Shown here: one piece after another, positions 25,961 to 35,660 of the stretch
Position numbering within the stretch: the stretch's first letter is position 1
Layout of the letters: each line of letters starts with the position of its first letter
Assembly (NCBI GenBank): GCA_030679915.1
Contig: JAUXRY010000019.1
Coordinates: 1 to 45,223, forward strand
DNA from: Thiobacillus sp.
GTDB taxonomy: Bacteria; Pseudomonadota; Gammaproteobacteria; Burkholderiales; Thiobacillaceae
Direction of reading: 5' to 3'
DNA length: 45,223 nt
Translations under genes and position numbers: made by a program
The notes under the pieces: model-generated
What the model saw: the letters and a program-made list of their open reading frames with translations, nothing else
What the model was told of the DNA's origin: nothing
Databases searched by the model: none

Positions 25961-26818
25961 TCAGCTATCCTGCGCCTGCTCCGCTCGCGCCAGTTCGCGC
26001 AACCCATCCAGCGCCACCTTCAGCGTGGTGTTGTCGCTGTCGCGCGGAAACACCATCCAGGCCGGTAGCTTGAACTGCGGCGCATCGGGCACGCGCCACA
26101 GCTGCCCCGCTTCGAGAAAGTGCCGTAATAATCGTTTCGGAAAATAGCCGCTGCCGCCGTAGGTCAGCAGTTGCTGCACGCCCAGCCAGCCAATATTGGC
26201 GACCAGAGCAGGCGGAGGTGCGTCAGGGTAATGGTCGCTGAACTGGGCATGGAATTCAGGCCCCCAGTCGATGTGGATATAGCCATCATCGGGCCAGCCG
26301 CGCTTGAGATCACTGGTGACCAGCAGCAGGGTTTCGTCGAACAGTGCTTCCACCACCAGCCCGGAACGGGTTGTTGGCGTGTACATGACGCCGATGTCGA
26401 CGGTGCCTTCGATCAGCCCTTGCATGATGTCGGCCTCGAATCCGATTTCCAGGCGCAGCGAGACGTCGGGCGCGGCTTTTTGCATCCAGGCCACCCAGTG
26501 CGGCAGAAAGCCTTCCCACACGGCGATGCGTCCGGATAACGTCAGCACGTCCCGAAACCCTTGCGGCAGGCCGACATCGTGATGCGCCTGTTCAACCGTG
26601 CGCACCAGGTTCTTGGCGTGGCGCAGAAAGCGCTTGCCGGATGGCGTGAGCACAGCGCCATTGCGACCGCGATGAAACAGGCGCGCGCCCAGTAGCGTTT
26701 CCAAGGTGTGGATTCGTGCACTCACGGTGGACTGTGTAACGTGCAAACGGCTGGCGGCGGCAACGAAATTGCCGGTAGCGGCAACGGTCAGGAAGGTGCG
26801 GGCAAGTTCGGTGTCCAT
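25961..26818 (-). CDS. LysR-family transcriptional regulator
   Basis: 285 aa. N-terminal winged helix-turn-helix (about 1-60: ELARTFLTVAATGNFVAAAS, then LHVTQSTVSARIHTLE) and a C-terminal ligand-binding domain beginning near DVLTLSGRIAVWEG. The frame is open to 26863, but the family starts at MDTELARTFL, so I use the ATG at 26818; this also frees the intergenic dyad. It is divergent from the DsrC-family gene 112 bp away, the usual arrangement for a LysR regulator and its target. The likely regulon is therefore the DsrC-like/HPP pair, with an unknown, perhaps sulfur-related, co-inducer. Confidence 0.9.
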   Translation of the reverse strand: MDTELARTFLTVAATGNFVAAASRLHVTQSTVSARIHTLETLLGARLFHRGRNGAVLTPSGKRFLRHAKNLVRTVEQAHHDVGLPQGFRDVLTLSGRIAVWEGFLPHWVAWMQKAAPDVSLRLEIGFEADIMQGLIEGTVDIGVMYTPTTRSGLVVEALFDETLLLVTSDLKRGWPDDGYIHIDWGPEFHAQFSDHYPDAPPPALVANIGWLGVQQLLTYGGSGYFPKRLLRHFLEAGQLWRVPDAPQFKLPAWMVFPRDSDNTTLKVALDGLRELARAEQAQDS

Positions 26819-26847
26819 GGGGGAATCGGCTCGTATATCGGGTTTAT

Positions 26848-26872
26848 CGATATTAGATACCAATATTTATCG
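26848..26872. promoter_or_regulatory. Candidate LysR operator
   Basis: An AT-rich interrupted dyad, CGATA (26848-26852) and TATCG (26868-26872) separated by 15 bp, lies 30 bp upstream of the LysR start and about 59 bp upstream of the DsrC-like start. TATCGATA at 26845-26852 is also palindromic. Position and form suit a LysR-type site serving both promoters; the exact protein-DNA match is inferred. Confidence 0.35.
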
Positions 26873-26930
26873 TTGGATCAATATATAAGCCTTCCCTAAA
26901 CTAGGCTAATCGCAATAGGAGGAGGCTGTC

Positions 26931-27269
26931 ATGGAGCAAATAACCGATGTCTCGACTCTGATGCCCGAGCGCGACGCCGAGGGGTATCTGGTTGATCCCG
27001 CCGACTGGAACGAAGATATTGCCCAGGTTTTGGCGCAAGGCGAAAAGATAGAGATGACCGACGAACACTGGGATGTGATTCGATTCATGCGTGATTATTA
27101 CGATGAGCATCAGGTTGCCGCGGACGCCCGTTTCGCCATCAAGCATCTGGCCGAACGCGTGGGGCGCGATGCGCAGAAAAGAATGTTCGTGTTATTCCCA
27201 TACGGTTACGTGAAGCAGGCCTGCAAGATCGCCGGCATGCGCCGGCCGCGCAACTGGAGTACGGGCTGA
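26931..27269 (+). CDS. DsrC/TusE-family protein lacking the C-terminal cysteine
   Basis: 112 aa, full family length. Recognisable DsrC elements: DAEGYLVDPADWNEDIAQVL, then LTD-like MTDEHWDVIRFMRDYYDEHQ, and the C-terminal arm GYVKQACKIAGMRRP. True DsrC carries two arm cysteines 11 residues apart; TusE keeps only the last. Here the upstream Cys (Cys98) is present, while the position 11 residues later is Trp and the protein ends NWSTG. It therefore cannot form the intramolecular disulfide of DsrC and lacks the TusE sulfur-accepting Cys. This matches the non-canonical subset of the family for which regulatory roles (RspA) have been proposed. AGGAGG ribosome-binding site upstream; 1-nt gap to the HPP gene. 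Confidence 0.9.
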   Translation: MEQITDVSTLMPERDAEGYLVDPADWNEDIAQVLAQGEKIEMTDEHWDVIRFMRDYYDEHQVAADARFAIKHLAERVGRDAQKRMFVLFPYGYVKQACKIAGMRRPRNWSTG

Positions 27270-27270
27270 G

Positions 27271-27987
27271 ATGGTCCGTAAGCTGGCGTACTCGGTTTCC
27301 GAGCGCGAACACTGGATATCCGCTGCAGGTGGGCTGATTGGCATTCTCGCGGTGCTGTGGGTGGGCCATTTCTGGCTGGAAGGGCATGGTGGCGTGCTGG
27401 CCATCGCGTCGATGGGGGCCTCGGCGGTGCTGTTATTCGCCGCGCCACATGGTGCACTGTCGCAACCGTGGCCGGTGTTTGGTGGACATCTGGTATCGGC
27501 ATTGATCGGTGTGACCTGCGCGCGCTGGCTGGGCACCGAGCCCATGCTGGCGGCTTCACTCGCGGTATCGCTGTCCATTGCCGTCATGTACATCCTGCGC
27601 TGTCTGCATCCGCCAGGCGGCGCCACCGCGCTCTACGCGGTGCTTGGCGGAGAAACCGTACATGCATTGGGTTATGGTTATGTGCTGAGTCCGGTGCTGT
27701 TGGACGTCGTCGTGTTGCTGGCGGTGGCCGTGATGTTCAACGCCCCGTTTGCCTGGCGGCGCTATCCGCAAAGCTGGCATCGGCGTTCAAAGGCGGGTGT
27801 TGCGCCAACTACGGAAAGCATGATTCCGCACAGCAACCTGGTCTATGCCTTGAGCCAGATCGATACCTTTGTCGACGTCAGCGAGGAAGACTTGCAGCGC
27901 ATTTACACGCTGGCGTTGGCCGGCGCTCCTCCTGGTCATGTGGACAATGAAGTGAACTTGCTGCCGCTATCGCAGACGCAAATTTGA
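27271..27987 (+). CDS. HPP family integral membrane protein
   Basis: 238 aa. Four to five hydrophobic helices occupy about residues 15-150 (WISAAGGLIGILAVLWVGHF, AIASMGASAVLLFAAP, LVSALIGVTCARWLG, VLLDVVVLLAVAVMF). The diagnostic motif LHPPGGATALYAVLGG lies near residue 112. About 85 residues form a cytoplasmic tail. HPP proteins occur in bacteria and plants; some plastid members have been linked to nitrite transport, but bacterial roles are poorly known. It starts 1 nt after the DsrC-family stop, so the two are almost certainly cotranscribed and may work together, perhaps in sulfur or nitrogen anion handling (inference). Confidence 0.87.
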   Translation: MVRKLAYSVSEREHWISAAGGLIGILAVLWVGHFWLEGHGGVLAIASMGASAVLLFAAPHGALSQPWPVFGGHLVSALIGVTCARWLGTEPMLAASLAVSLSIAVMYILRCLHPPGGATALYAVLGGETVHALGYGYVLSPVLLDVVVLLAVAVMFNAPFAWRRYPQSWHRRSKAGVAPTTESMIPHSNLVYALSQIDTFVDVSEEDLQRIYTLALAGAPPGHVDNEVNLLPLSQTQI

Positions 27988-28013
27988 TCGGATGGGGGGC
28001 GCCACTTCTTGAT

Positions 28014-29360
28014 TCAAATCTGGAATGCGGCCAGTAGCACCAGGCCTTCGAGCAGGCCGCGCCCCCAGCGATCGGGCGGGGAGACATATTCATCTGACAT
28101 GGCATCCAGCCGGCTTAACCAGGAAGCCAGCGCTTCACTATCTGAAGTGGATAGAAACAAACATACCAACTCGAAATTCAGGAACAGGCTACGCAAATCC
28201 ACATTGGCCGATCCGGCCAATGCGAGGTCGTCTGCCAGCAGTGCCTTGGCATGGAGCATGGCATGGGGGATGACTTTGATGATGGCTCCGGCCGCTTCCA
28301 GTTCACGTAGATAACGGGCGCGCGCCAGATCCGCCAGCCGATGGTTGGATTGCCGGGGCAGCAGCAGGCGCACCTCCACCCCGCGTCGCGCAGCTAGCAC
28401 CAGAGCCTGTTGTAAGGCTTCGTCCGGAACGAAATAGGGGGTGGCGATCCAGATACGGTGTTGCGCGCTGTAGCACGCCGTCAGCATCAGTTCGTGCAGG
28501 GTGTCGCGGGCGAGCGTCGGGCCGGAAGGAATGACCTGGACCGTCGACATGCCAACGGCCGCTGGCATGTGGTCATCTGTTTCGGGCGTCTGCTTGCGGG
28601 CAAAAGCCCAGTCGGCAGCAAATACCTGCGCCATATCGGCCACGGCGGGACCGGCGACGCCAAAGCTTAGGTCAATCCATTCACTGTCGGCGGCAAAGTA
28701 CTCGTCTGCTACATTGCGCCCGCCGGTCCATGCGCGCGCGTGGTCGGCGATCACAAGCTTGCGATGGTTCCGCAGATTGGTGCGTCCACGCAGTGGGCGA
28801 TGCAGCAGCGGAATGAACCAGGCCACTTCCACGCCGGCCGCGCGCAATCGGCGTAGGCCGTGCCGTGCCAATAGCAGCGAGCCGATTCCGTCGATCAATA
28901 AACGAACCCGTACCCCGGCTTCGGCGCGCGTGGCGAGTTGTTCCATGAAACGGCTGCCGCGCGCGTCGTCGCGCAGCAAAAAAAGTGCGACATCCAGGGT
29001 TCGCGTACTGCCATCGACCACGGCGATCAGTTCGTCCCACGCCGCATCGCCGTCATGATGCCAGCTGATCTGGTTACCCGAGCGCGGGGGTGGCACTCCC
29101 GCGCTGGCGAGCAGTCGGGCCAGAGGTGTGCCTGCCTCGGTTGGAAATGGGTGCAAGGCAGGCTGTGGGAGCGTGGCCAGCTTGCGGGTTCCCAGCGTGA
29201 GATAGACCGGAACCGCCAGCCAGGGCGCGCTTACCATGAAGATAATCCAGCCCAGCGTGGCAGCAGGCGAACGTCTCTGCCGCAGCAGATGGCCGATCAA
29301 CAGGGCGGTAATCAGCACCCCGGCAATCAGCGAAAAATGCAGAACAGTGAGTTGGCCCAT
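28014..29360 (-). CDS. cls: Cardiolipin synthase-like phospholipase D family protein
   Basis: About 448 aa. Two N-terminal membrane helices (about 5-27 and 35-57) are followed by two phospholipase D domains, each with HxKxxxxD: NHRKLVIADHARAWTGGRN and MLHAKALLADDLALAGSANVD. This is the bacterial cardiolipin synthase architecture, which condenses two phosphatidylglycerols (or related lipids) at the inner membrane. ATG 29360 fits the family; the frame runs to 29402 without support. ClsA and ClsB types cannot be separated confidently; the helices favour a ClsA-like protein. Convergent with the HPP gene, 26 nt apart. Confidence 0.9.
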   Translation of the reverse strand: MGQLTVLHFSLIAGVLITALLIGHLLRQRRSPAATLGWIIFMVSAPWLAVPVYLTLGTRKLATLPQPALHPFPTEAGTPLARLLASAGVPPPRSGNQISWHHDGDAAWDELIAVVDGSTRTLDVALFLLRDDARGSRFMEQLATRAEAGVRVRLLIDGIGSLLLARHGLRRLRAAGVEVAWFIPLLHRPLRGRTNLRNHRKLVIADHARAWTGGRNVADEYFAADSEWIDLSFGVAGPAVADMAQVFAADWAFARKQTPETDDHMPAAVGMSTVQVIPSGPTLARDTLHELMLTACYSAQHRIWIATPYFVPDEALQQALVLAARRGVEVRLLLPRQSNHRLADLARARYLRELEAAGAIIKVIPHAMLHAKALLADDLALAGSANVDLRSLFLNFELVCLFLSTSDSEALASWLSRLDAMSDEYVSPPDRWGRGLLEGLVLLAAFQI

Positions 29361-29591
29361 GGCTTCAATATGAACAGAACGGCTCAATGATACCGCCTGC
29401 ACAACATGCGCCTGGCCATCCCGGCATTTCCCCTACCCGGGCCTCCAGCGACAAGGGGCTGGTCGGCACCGCAGCGGCTGGGTCAGGACTGCGACGGCTC
29501 CACCTGTCAGGCCCGCGGCGAGCACCCGATGCCAGGCTCGCAGACGTGCGAGCGGATGGAGACTGGTGGGGATATGGCAGCAACTGTTTCT

Positions 29592-30149
29592 TCAGGGTTT
29601 CCTGTTGTGCCGCCGTGCGACGAGATGAAGCAGGAGGGCCAGGGTCACGACTGCCAGCATGAACCAGTGTTCGACGCGATGCAGCCCGGCCATATGTTGG
29701 CTCAGCAGGGTGCCAAAGACGTACCCGACACCCGCGACCAAAGGCGCCCACAGCAGGGCGGAGAGGAGGTTGAGCAACAGAAAGCGCTGCCACGGAATAC
29801 TGCTCATACCGACCGCGATCGGCAGCGCGGTGCGCAGGCCCCAGGCAAAGCGCATGGCGAGAATGATTTTGATCGGATGGAGTTCGATCAACACCACTGC
29901 GCGCTGAACCTTGCTACCGAGCCAAGGGCGGCGCGCAATCAGGCGCGCGCCCTGGCGGCGGCCGAGCATGAACCACACCTGGTCGCCGATGACCGCGCCC
30001 AGCATGGCAACGGCGACCATCGCGGCAAAATCGAGATAGCCGCGATGCGCAGCGTAACCCGCCAGCAGCAGAACGGTTTCACCTTCCAGCAGGCTGCCGG
30101 CGAACACAGCGAGCAGGCCATACTGAGCAATAAGAGTGGAAAGGTCCAT
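29592..30149 (-). CDS. DedA family membrane protein
   Basis: About 185 aa. Hydrophobic helices with the family motifs: FAGSLLEGETVLLLAGYAAH, GAVIGDQVWFMLGRRQGARL and the Arg-containing AMRFAWGLRTALPIAVGMSS. DedA proteins are inner-membrane proteins now linked to flipping undecaprenyl phosphate or phospholipids and to envelope homeostasis. The ATG at 30149 begins the domain; the extension to 30191 is unsupported. It lies upstream of the cardiolipin synthase on the same strand with a 231-bp gap, so a lipid-related pairing is possible. The gap from 29361 to 29591 contains no gene. Confidence 0.88.
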   Translation of the reverse strand: MDLSTLIAQYGLLAVFAGSLLEGETVLLLAGYAAHRGYLDFAAMVAVAMLGAVIGDQVWFMLGRRQGARLIARRPWLGSKVQRAVVLIELHPIKIILAMRFAWGLRTALPIAVGMSSIPWQRFLLLNLLSALLWAPLVAGVGYVFGTLLSQHMAGLHRVEHWFMLAVVTLALLLHLVARRHNRKP

Positions 30150-30339
30150 GGCTGCGATTGTAACTTTGGAGAGACATTCAACATTCGCCAAATGGTAATG
30201 TGGCTGGGGGAAGCCTGGCGGTCAGGACTGCGGGTTGCTGTTACGCCAGCGTCGGGTTGCCGAGACGTTTTGCGGGAACTGTTCGCCTCTTTTGGGGTTC
30301 AAAAAACACGCATAAACCGCGTTTGAAAGGACCTCTCTC

Positions 30340-31488
30340 ATGCATGCCTCAACCCGTACCTGGACAATCAGAATCCTTGCCGCAACCGTGTTGTTCGCGC
30401 TGGGAGGCGTAACCCACGCCTGGCTCGCGCCGCAGCCACATGCCGGATTGCCGACAACGCCAGTGGCTGCGGGCGCGCCCGCTCCGGTACCGGCAGGATT
30501 GCCCGATTTCACGCCGCTGGTCCGACAAAATGCAGCGGCCGTGGTCAATATCAGCGTCACCAGCATGGCGCAACCGGGCGCAGCATTGGACGGTGTGCCC
30601 GAGCCATTTCAGCACTTTTTCCAACCGCTGCCGGATGCGGATCGTGAGCAGACCGGTGTGGGTTCAGGGTTTGTCATCGCATCGGATGGTTACATTCTTA
30701 CCAATGCCCATGTGGTTGACGGTGCGCGCGAAATCAACGTCAAATTTTCCGACAAGCGTGAACGCAGTGCGCGGGTGATCGGCGTCGATCCGTTGTCTGA
30801 CATCGCGCTGATCAAGGTCGATGCAAAAGAGCTTCCGACTGTACAGATTGGCCAGGCCGACACGCTACGTGTGGGTCAGTGGGTGCTTGCAATCGGATCG
30901 CCTTTTGGCTTCGAGCAGTCAGCCTCACAGGGCATCGTCAGCGCGCTGGGGCGCAGCCTGCCCGGTGATGCGTATGTCCCCTTCGTGCAGACTGACGTGC
31001 CGATCAATCCCGGTAATTCGGGCGGGCCGTTGATCGATCTGGCGGGCCGCGTCGTGGGTGTGAATGCGCAAATCTACAGCCGTAGTGGCGGCTATCAGGG
31101 TGTGTCGTTCGCTATTCCTGTCGATGTGGCAATGCAGGTGGCGGCGCAACTCAAGGCCAATGGCAAGGTGACGCGCGGCTGGCTCGGCATCGGCATTCAG
31201 GAGGTCAACCAGGAACTGGCCTCGTCGTTCAAACTCGATCAACCGACCGGTGCGCTGGTCGTCTCAGTTGCGCCGCACAGTCCAGCTGATGTGGCCGGTA
31301 TTCGGCCGGGCGATGTAATTCGCAGCTACGATGGCAAGTCGATCGTCAAGGCGGGAGACTTGCCGCCCAGAGTGGCGGTGACGCCACCAGGCCACGACGC
31401 CGCGCTCGAAGTATGGCGCAACGGCCATTTGCTCGGTGTGGATGTGACGATAGCCCGGCTGCCCGAGCAAACAGCCAAAAGGGGGTAG
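30340..31488 (+). CDS. HtrA/DegS-like periplasmic serine protease with one PDZ domain
   Basis: 382 aa. An N-terminal helix (about 10-28) anchors or exports it. The trypsin-like domain shows the triad His (ILTNAHVVDGA), Asp (DPLSDIALIKVD) and Ser (NPGNSGGPLIDL). A single PDZ domain follows (about 275-370, GWLGIGIQEV to IRPGDVIRSYDGKS). One PDZ and the N-terminal helix resemble DegS or AlgW, which cut anti-sigma factors under envelope stress; DegP and DegQ have two PDZ domains. No rseA or rpoE is adjacent, so the target is unknown. Divergent from the dedA gene. Confidence 0.9.
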   Translation: MHASTRTWTIRILAATVLFALGGVTHAWLAPQPHAGLPTTPVAAGAPAPVPAGLPDFTPLVRQNAAAVVNISVTSMAQPGAALDGVPEPFQHFFQPLPDADREQTGVGSGFVIASDGYILTNAHVVDGAREINVKFSDKRERSARVIGVDPLSDIALIKVDAKELPTVQIGQADTLRVGQWVLAIGSPFGFEQSASQGIVSALGRSLPGDAYVPFVQTDVPINPGNSGGPLIDLAGRVVGVNAQIYSRSGGYQGVSFAIPVDVAMQVAAQLKANGKVTRGWLGIGIQEVNQELASSFKLDQPTGALVVSVAPHSPADVAGIRPGDVIRSYDGKSIVKAGDLPPRVAVTPPGHDAALEVWRNGHLLGVDVTIARLPEQTAKRG

Positions 31489-31602
31489 CTTGCCGAGCCT
31501 TTGTTGAGGCCCGCGCTGCGGATGGACGAAGCCATCATTTTTCACTGCAAGCTCAGTCGTGATTTCGATTAAGAAGAAACGCATGAACCTGGCTGCCCAA
31601 GT

Positions 31603-31689
31603 TCATGCCATCTCCAGTGCTACACCCTCGAGACCTGCGCCAAGCATGGCCAGTGCAACAAGCAAATTGTTTTGCCAGTTTTCAGTCAT
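31603..31689 (-). CDS. Small 28-aa hydrophobic protein (candidate)
   Basis: Short frame reading MTENWQNNLLVALAMLGAGL and then EGVALEMA. Ribosome-binding evidence is strong: GGAGGG (31697-31702) lies 7 nt upstream of the ATG. It starts 19 nt after the stop of the 101-aa gene and so sits in the same transcript. The middle (about residues 8-25) is hydrophobic enough for a short membrane or amphipathic helix. I recognise no family. Its position downstream of katG suggests expression with oxidative-stress genes, but that is inference. Confidence 0.5.
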   Translation of the reverse strand: MTENWQNNLLVALAMLGAGLEGVALEMA

Positions 31690-31708
31690 GGTTTTGCCCT
31701 CCGTTCAG

Positions 31709-32014
31709 TTAAAGAAACTTGATGCGGCTTCGCAGTTCGTCGATGCTCGTCACCACATCGCTTAGTGTGTTGCCATCCTCGGCCGAGCCGACGATCACAC
31801 CCTTGCCTGATACGGGAATGATCGTGTCGATCTGGAAGCGTCCGCGGGTGCCGCGCAGAAAACATTCCTCGTCAAAATAGAGACGGTCACCTGTCGTTCC
31901 AACAGTATCCGACTCAAGGGTGTCGAAACCGATGAGCCTGACGAGGTCATTGCGATCGCCGAATTCGATGGCATCAATAGATCGGCTCTCAGGGTTGATC
32001 AAAATGGCTTTCAT
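31709..32014 (-). CDS. Hypothetical 101-aa protein
   Basis: I do not recognise the family. Compact, acidic, soluble and probably beta-rich: MKAILINPESRSIDAIEFGD, then a GDRLYFDEECFL strand pair with one Cys, FQIDTIIPVSGKGVIVGSAE and a final SIDELRSRIKFL helix. The pattern loosely resembles short proteins of the DUF3846 type, but I would not name it. A GAGG ribosome-binding site precedes the ATG. It starts 70 nt after katG on the same strand, with a hairpin between, so it may be cotranscribed at reduced level. It is followed by the 28-aa frame. Confidence 0.7.
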   Translation of the reverse strand: MKAILINPESRSIDAIEFGDRNDLVRLIGFDTLESDTVGTTGDRLYFDEECFLRGTRGRFQIDTIIPVSGKGVIVGSAEDGNTLSDVVTSIDELRSRIKFL

Positions 32015-32048
32015 TTTGGGAACCTCATTTTTATGCGTTCAATTCAAA

Positions 32049-32072
32049 TGCCCACCCTTGTCGGGGTGGGCA
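32049..32072 (-). terminator. Hairpin after katG, weak terminator or attenuator
   Basis: A perfect 9-bp stem (TGCCCACCC / GGGTGGGCA) with a 6-nt loop lies 13 nt past the katG stop. In the minus transcript it is followed by UUUGAAUU, a short U tract, so termination is likely partial. Read-through would express the 101-aa gene downstream. Confidence 0.55.
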
Positions 32073-32084
32073 CCACCCTCGTGG

Positions 32085-34301
<2,217 letters not shown>

Positions 34302-34332
34302 TTAAGGCGTTGTAAGGGAATTTGTCTAATGA

Positions 34333-34369
34333 ATAGCCTAGAATTGTTTCATTGATAAAATCGAACGGT
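34333..34369. promoter_or_regulatory. Candidate OxyR operator in the katG-oxyR intergenic region
   Basis: The four-element OxyR pattern ATAG-N7-CTAT-N7-ATAG-N7-CTAT is approximated by ATAG, TTGT, ATAA, CGGT with exact 7-bp spacing (11 of 16 positions). It ends 5 bp before the oxyR start, a place suited to autorepression and to activating the divergent katG. This is a consensus read by eye. Confidence 0.4.
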
Positions 34370-34374
34370 GCGGC

Positions 34375-35280
34375 ATGACCCTGCAAGAACTGAAATATCT
34401 GGTGGCGCTGGCCGATCATGGTCATTTCGGCAAGGCGGCCGAGGCCTGCTGCATCACCCAGTCCACCTTGTCGACCCAACTCAAAAAACTGGAAGACTTT
34501 TTGGGCGTGACCTTGTTCGATAGAAGCCTGAAACGTGTCTCGCCCTCACCGATCGGACAGGAGATACTTCAGGCTGCCCGCAACATCGTCGAAGAAGCGG
34601 AACGCATCAGAGAGTTGGCCAAGCATGCGCAGGATCCGATGACGCGTACCTTGCGTCTCGGCATCATCCCTACGCTTGGGCCGTATTACCTGCCCCACGC
34701 ATTGATGTTGATGCACGGAAAATATCCGGGTTTGCGTTTATTGCTGCGCGAGGAAATGACCCCGCAGATTCTGGAACATCTGGTCGACGGCAAGCTGGAC
34801 GCGGGATTGCTTGCCTTGCCGGTGGAAGACGACAGCTTGCGTGTTGAACCCCTGTTCTATGAACCCTTTTTTGCCGCCTTGCCTGCCGGCCATGCCTTGA
34901 CCAAGCTGGATGCGTTGAAAGTGTCCGATATCATTTCCGAGAAATTGCTGTTGCTGGACGAGGGGCACTGCCTGCGCGATCAGGCGCTCGATGTCTGTGG
35001 AGCGAATTCAAGAGGCCGTGAGGAAGTGCGTGCCACCAGCCTGGAAACGCTGCGCCAGATGGTGGGCATGGGGCTCGGAATCACCCTGTTGCCAGCACTT
35101 GCGGTAGATGCCGGTCCACGTGTCAGTAAAAAGTCGGTTGAAACCAGGCCTTTCAAGAAACCCGTTCCCGGTCGAGTCATTGGCCTGGTATGGCGTAAGC
35201 GCGCGCCCTTTCCCGAAACGTTTGAGTGTCTCGCTACAACACTCAAAGCCAATTTACCAACTGGTGTGGAGCCTGTCTGA
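34375..35280 (+). CDS. oxyR: Hydrogen peroxide-sensing regulator OxyR
   Basis: 301 aa LysR-type regulator. The HTH is in the first 60 residues (MTLQELKYLVALADHGHFGKAAEACC, with ITQSTLSTQLKKLE). The redox pair that defines OxyR is visible in LLDEGHCLRDQALDVCGAN: two Cys nine residues apart near positions 200 and 209, which form a disulfide on oxidation. Divergence from katG and a candidate operator between them fit the role. The stop overlaps the next ATG (TGATG), so the small membrane protein downstream is probably coupled to it. Confidence 0.95.
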   Translation: MTLQELKYLVALADHGHFGKAAEACCITQSTLSTQLKKLEDFLGVTLFDRSLKRVSPSPIGQEILQAARNIVEEAERIRELAKHAQDPMTRTLRLGIIPTLGPYYLPHALMLMHGKYPGLRLLLREEMTPQILEHLVDGKLDAGLLALPVEDDSLRVEPLFYEPFFAALPAGHALTKLDALKVSDIISEKLLLLDEGHCLRDQALDVCGANSRGREEVRATSLETLRQMVGMGLGITLLPALAVDAGPRVSKKSVETRPFKKPVPGRVIGLVWRKRAPFPETFECLATTLKANLPTGVEPV

Positions 35281-35645
35281 TGTCTGCCTTGAATGATCCC
35301 CGTGTTTTTTTTGCGGCTGAACGTACGCTCATGGCGTGGAATCGCACTGCGCTGACGCTGATGGCTTTTGGCTTCATGATCGAGCGATTTGGCTTGTTCT
35401 TGCATATGTTGAGGCAAGTACCCGGTCACTTGGGGCGGGATATGTCATTCTGGATAGGCGTGGCTTTCATCGGTTTAGCCCTCATTCTGCTGGCGTTTTC
35501 CATCGTGCAGTATCGGCGCGTGTTGCGAACCTTGAAGCCAATCGAAATTCCTGAACGTTATTGCACCTGGTCAGGTATCGCGATGAACCTGTCGGTGGTG
35601 GCGCTAGGCATCGCGCTGGTGGTGTATCTGTTTGCCGAGTTGTAG
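35280..35645 (+). CDS. YidH/DUF202 family small membrane protein
   Basis: 121 aa. Begins with the DUF202 signature DPRVFFAAERTLMAWNRTAL, followed by three hydrophobic helices (about 25-45, 58-78, 98-118). Members are inner-membrane proteins of unknown function. It overlaps the oxyR stop by one base and is thus probably translated with it, hinting at a role in the peroxide response, for which I know no direct evidence. Convergent with modC, 15 nt apart. Confidence 0.88.
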   Translation: MSALNDPRVFFAAERTLMAWNRTALTLMAFGFMIERFGLFLHMLRQVPGHLGRDMSFWIGVAFIGLALILLAFSIVQYRRVLRTLKPIEIPERYCTWSGIAMNLSVVALGIALVVYLFAEL

Positions 35646-35660
35646 GTCGATCAAAGCGTT

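Noticed and set aside
29365..29793. 142-codon minus frame between cls and dedA
   Set aside because: Low-complexity Arg/Pro/Ala-rich peptide overlapping dedA in another frame; no start signal.
31559..31765. 68-codon plus frame after the HtrA-type gene
   Set aside because: Antisense to the 28-aa frame and the 101-aa gene, without a ribosome-binding site.
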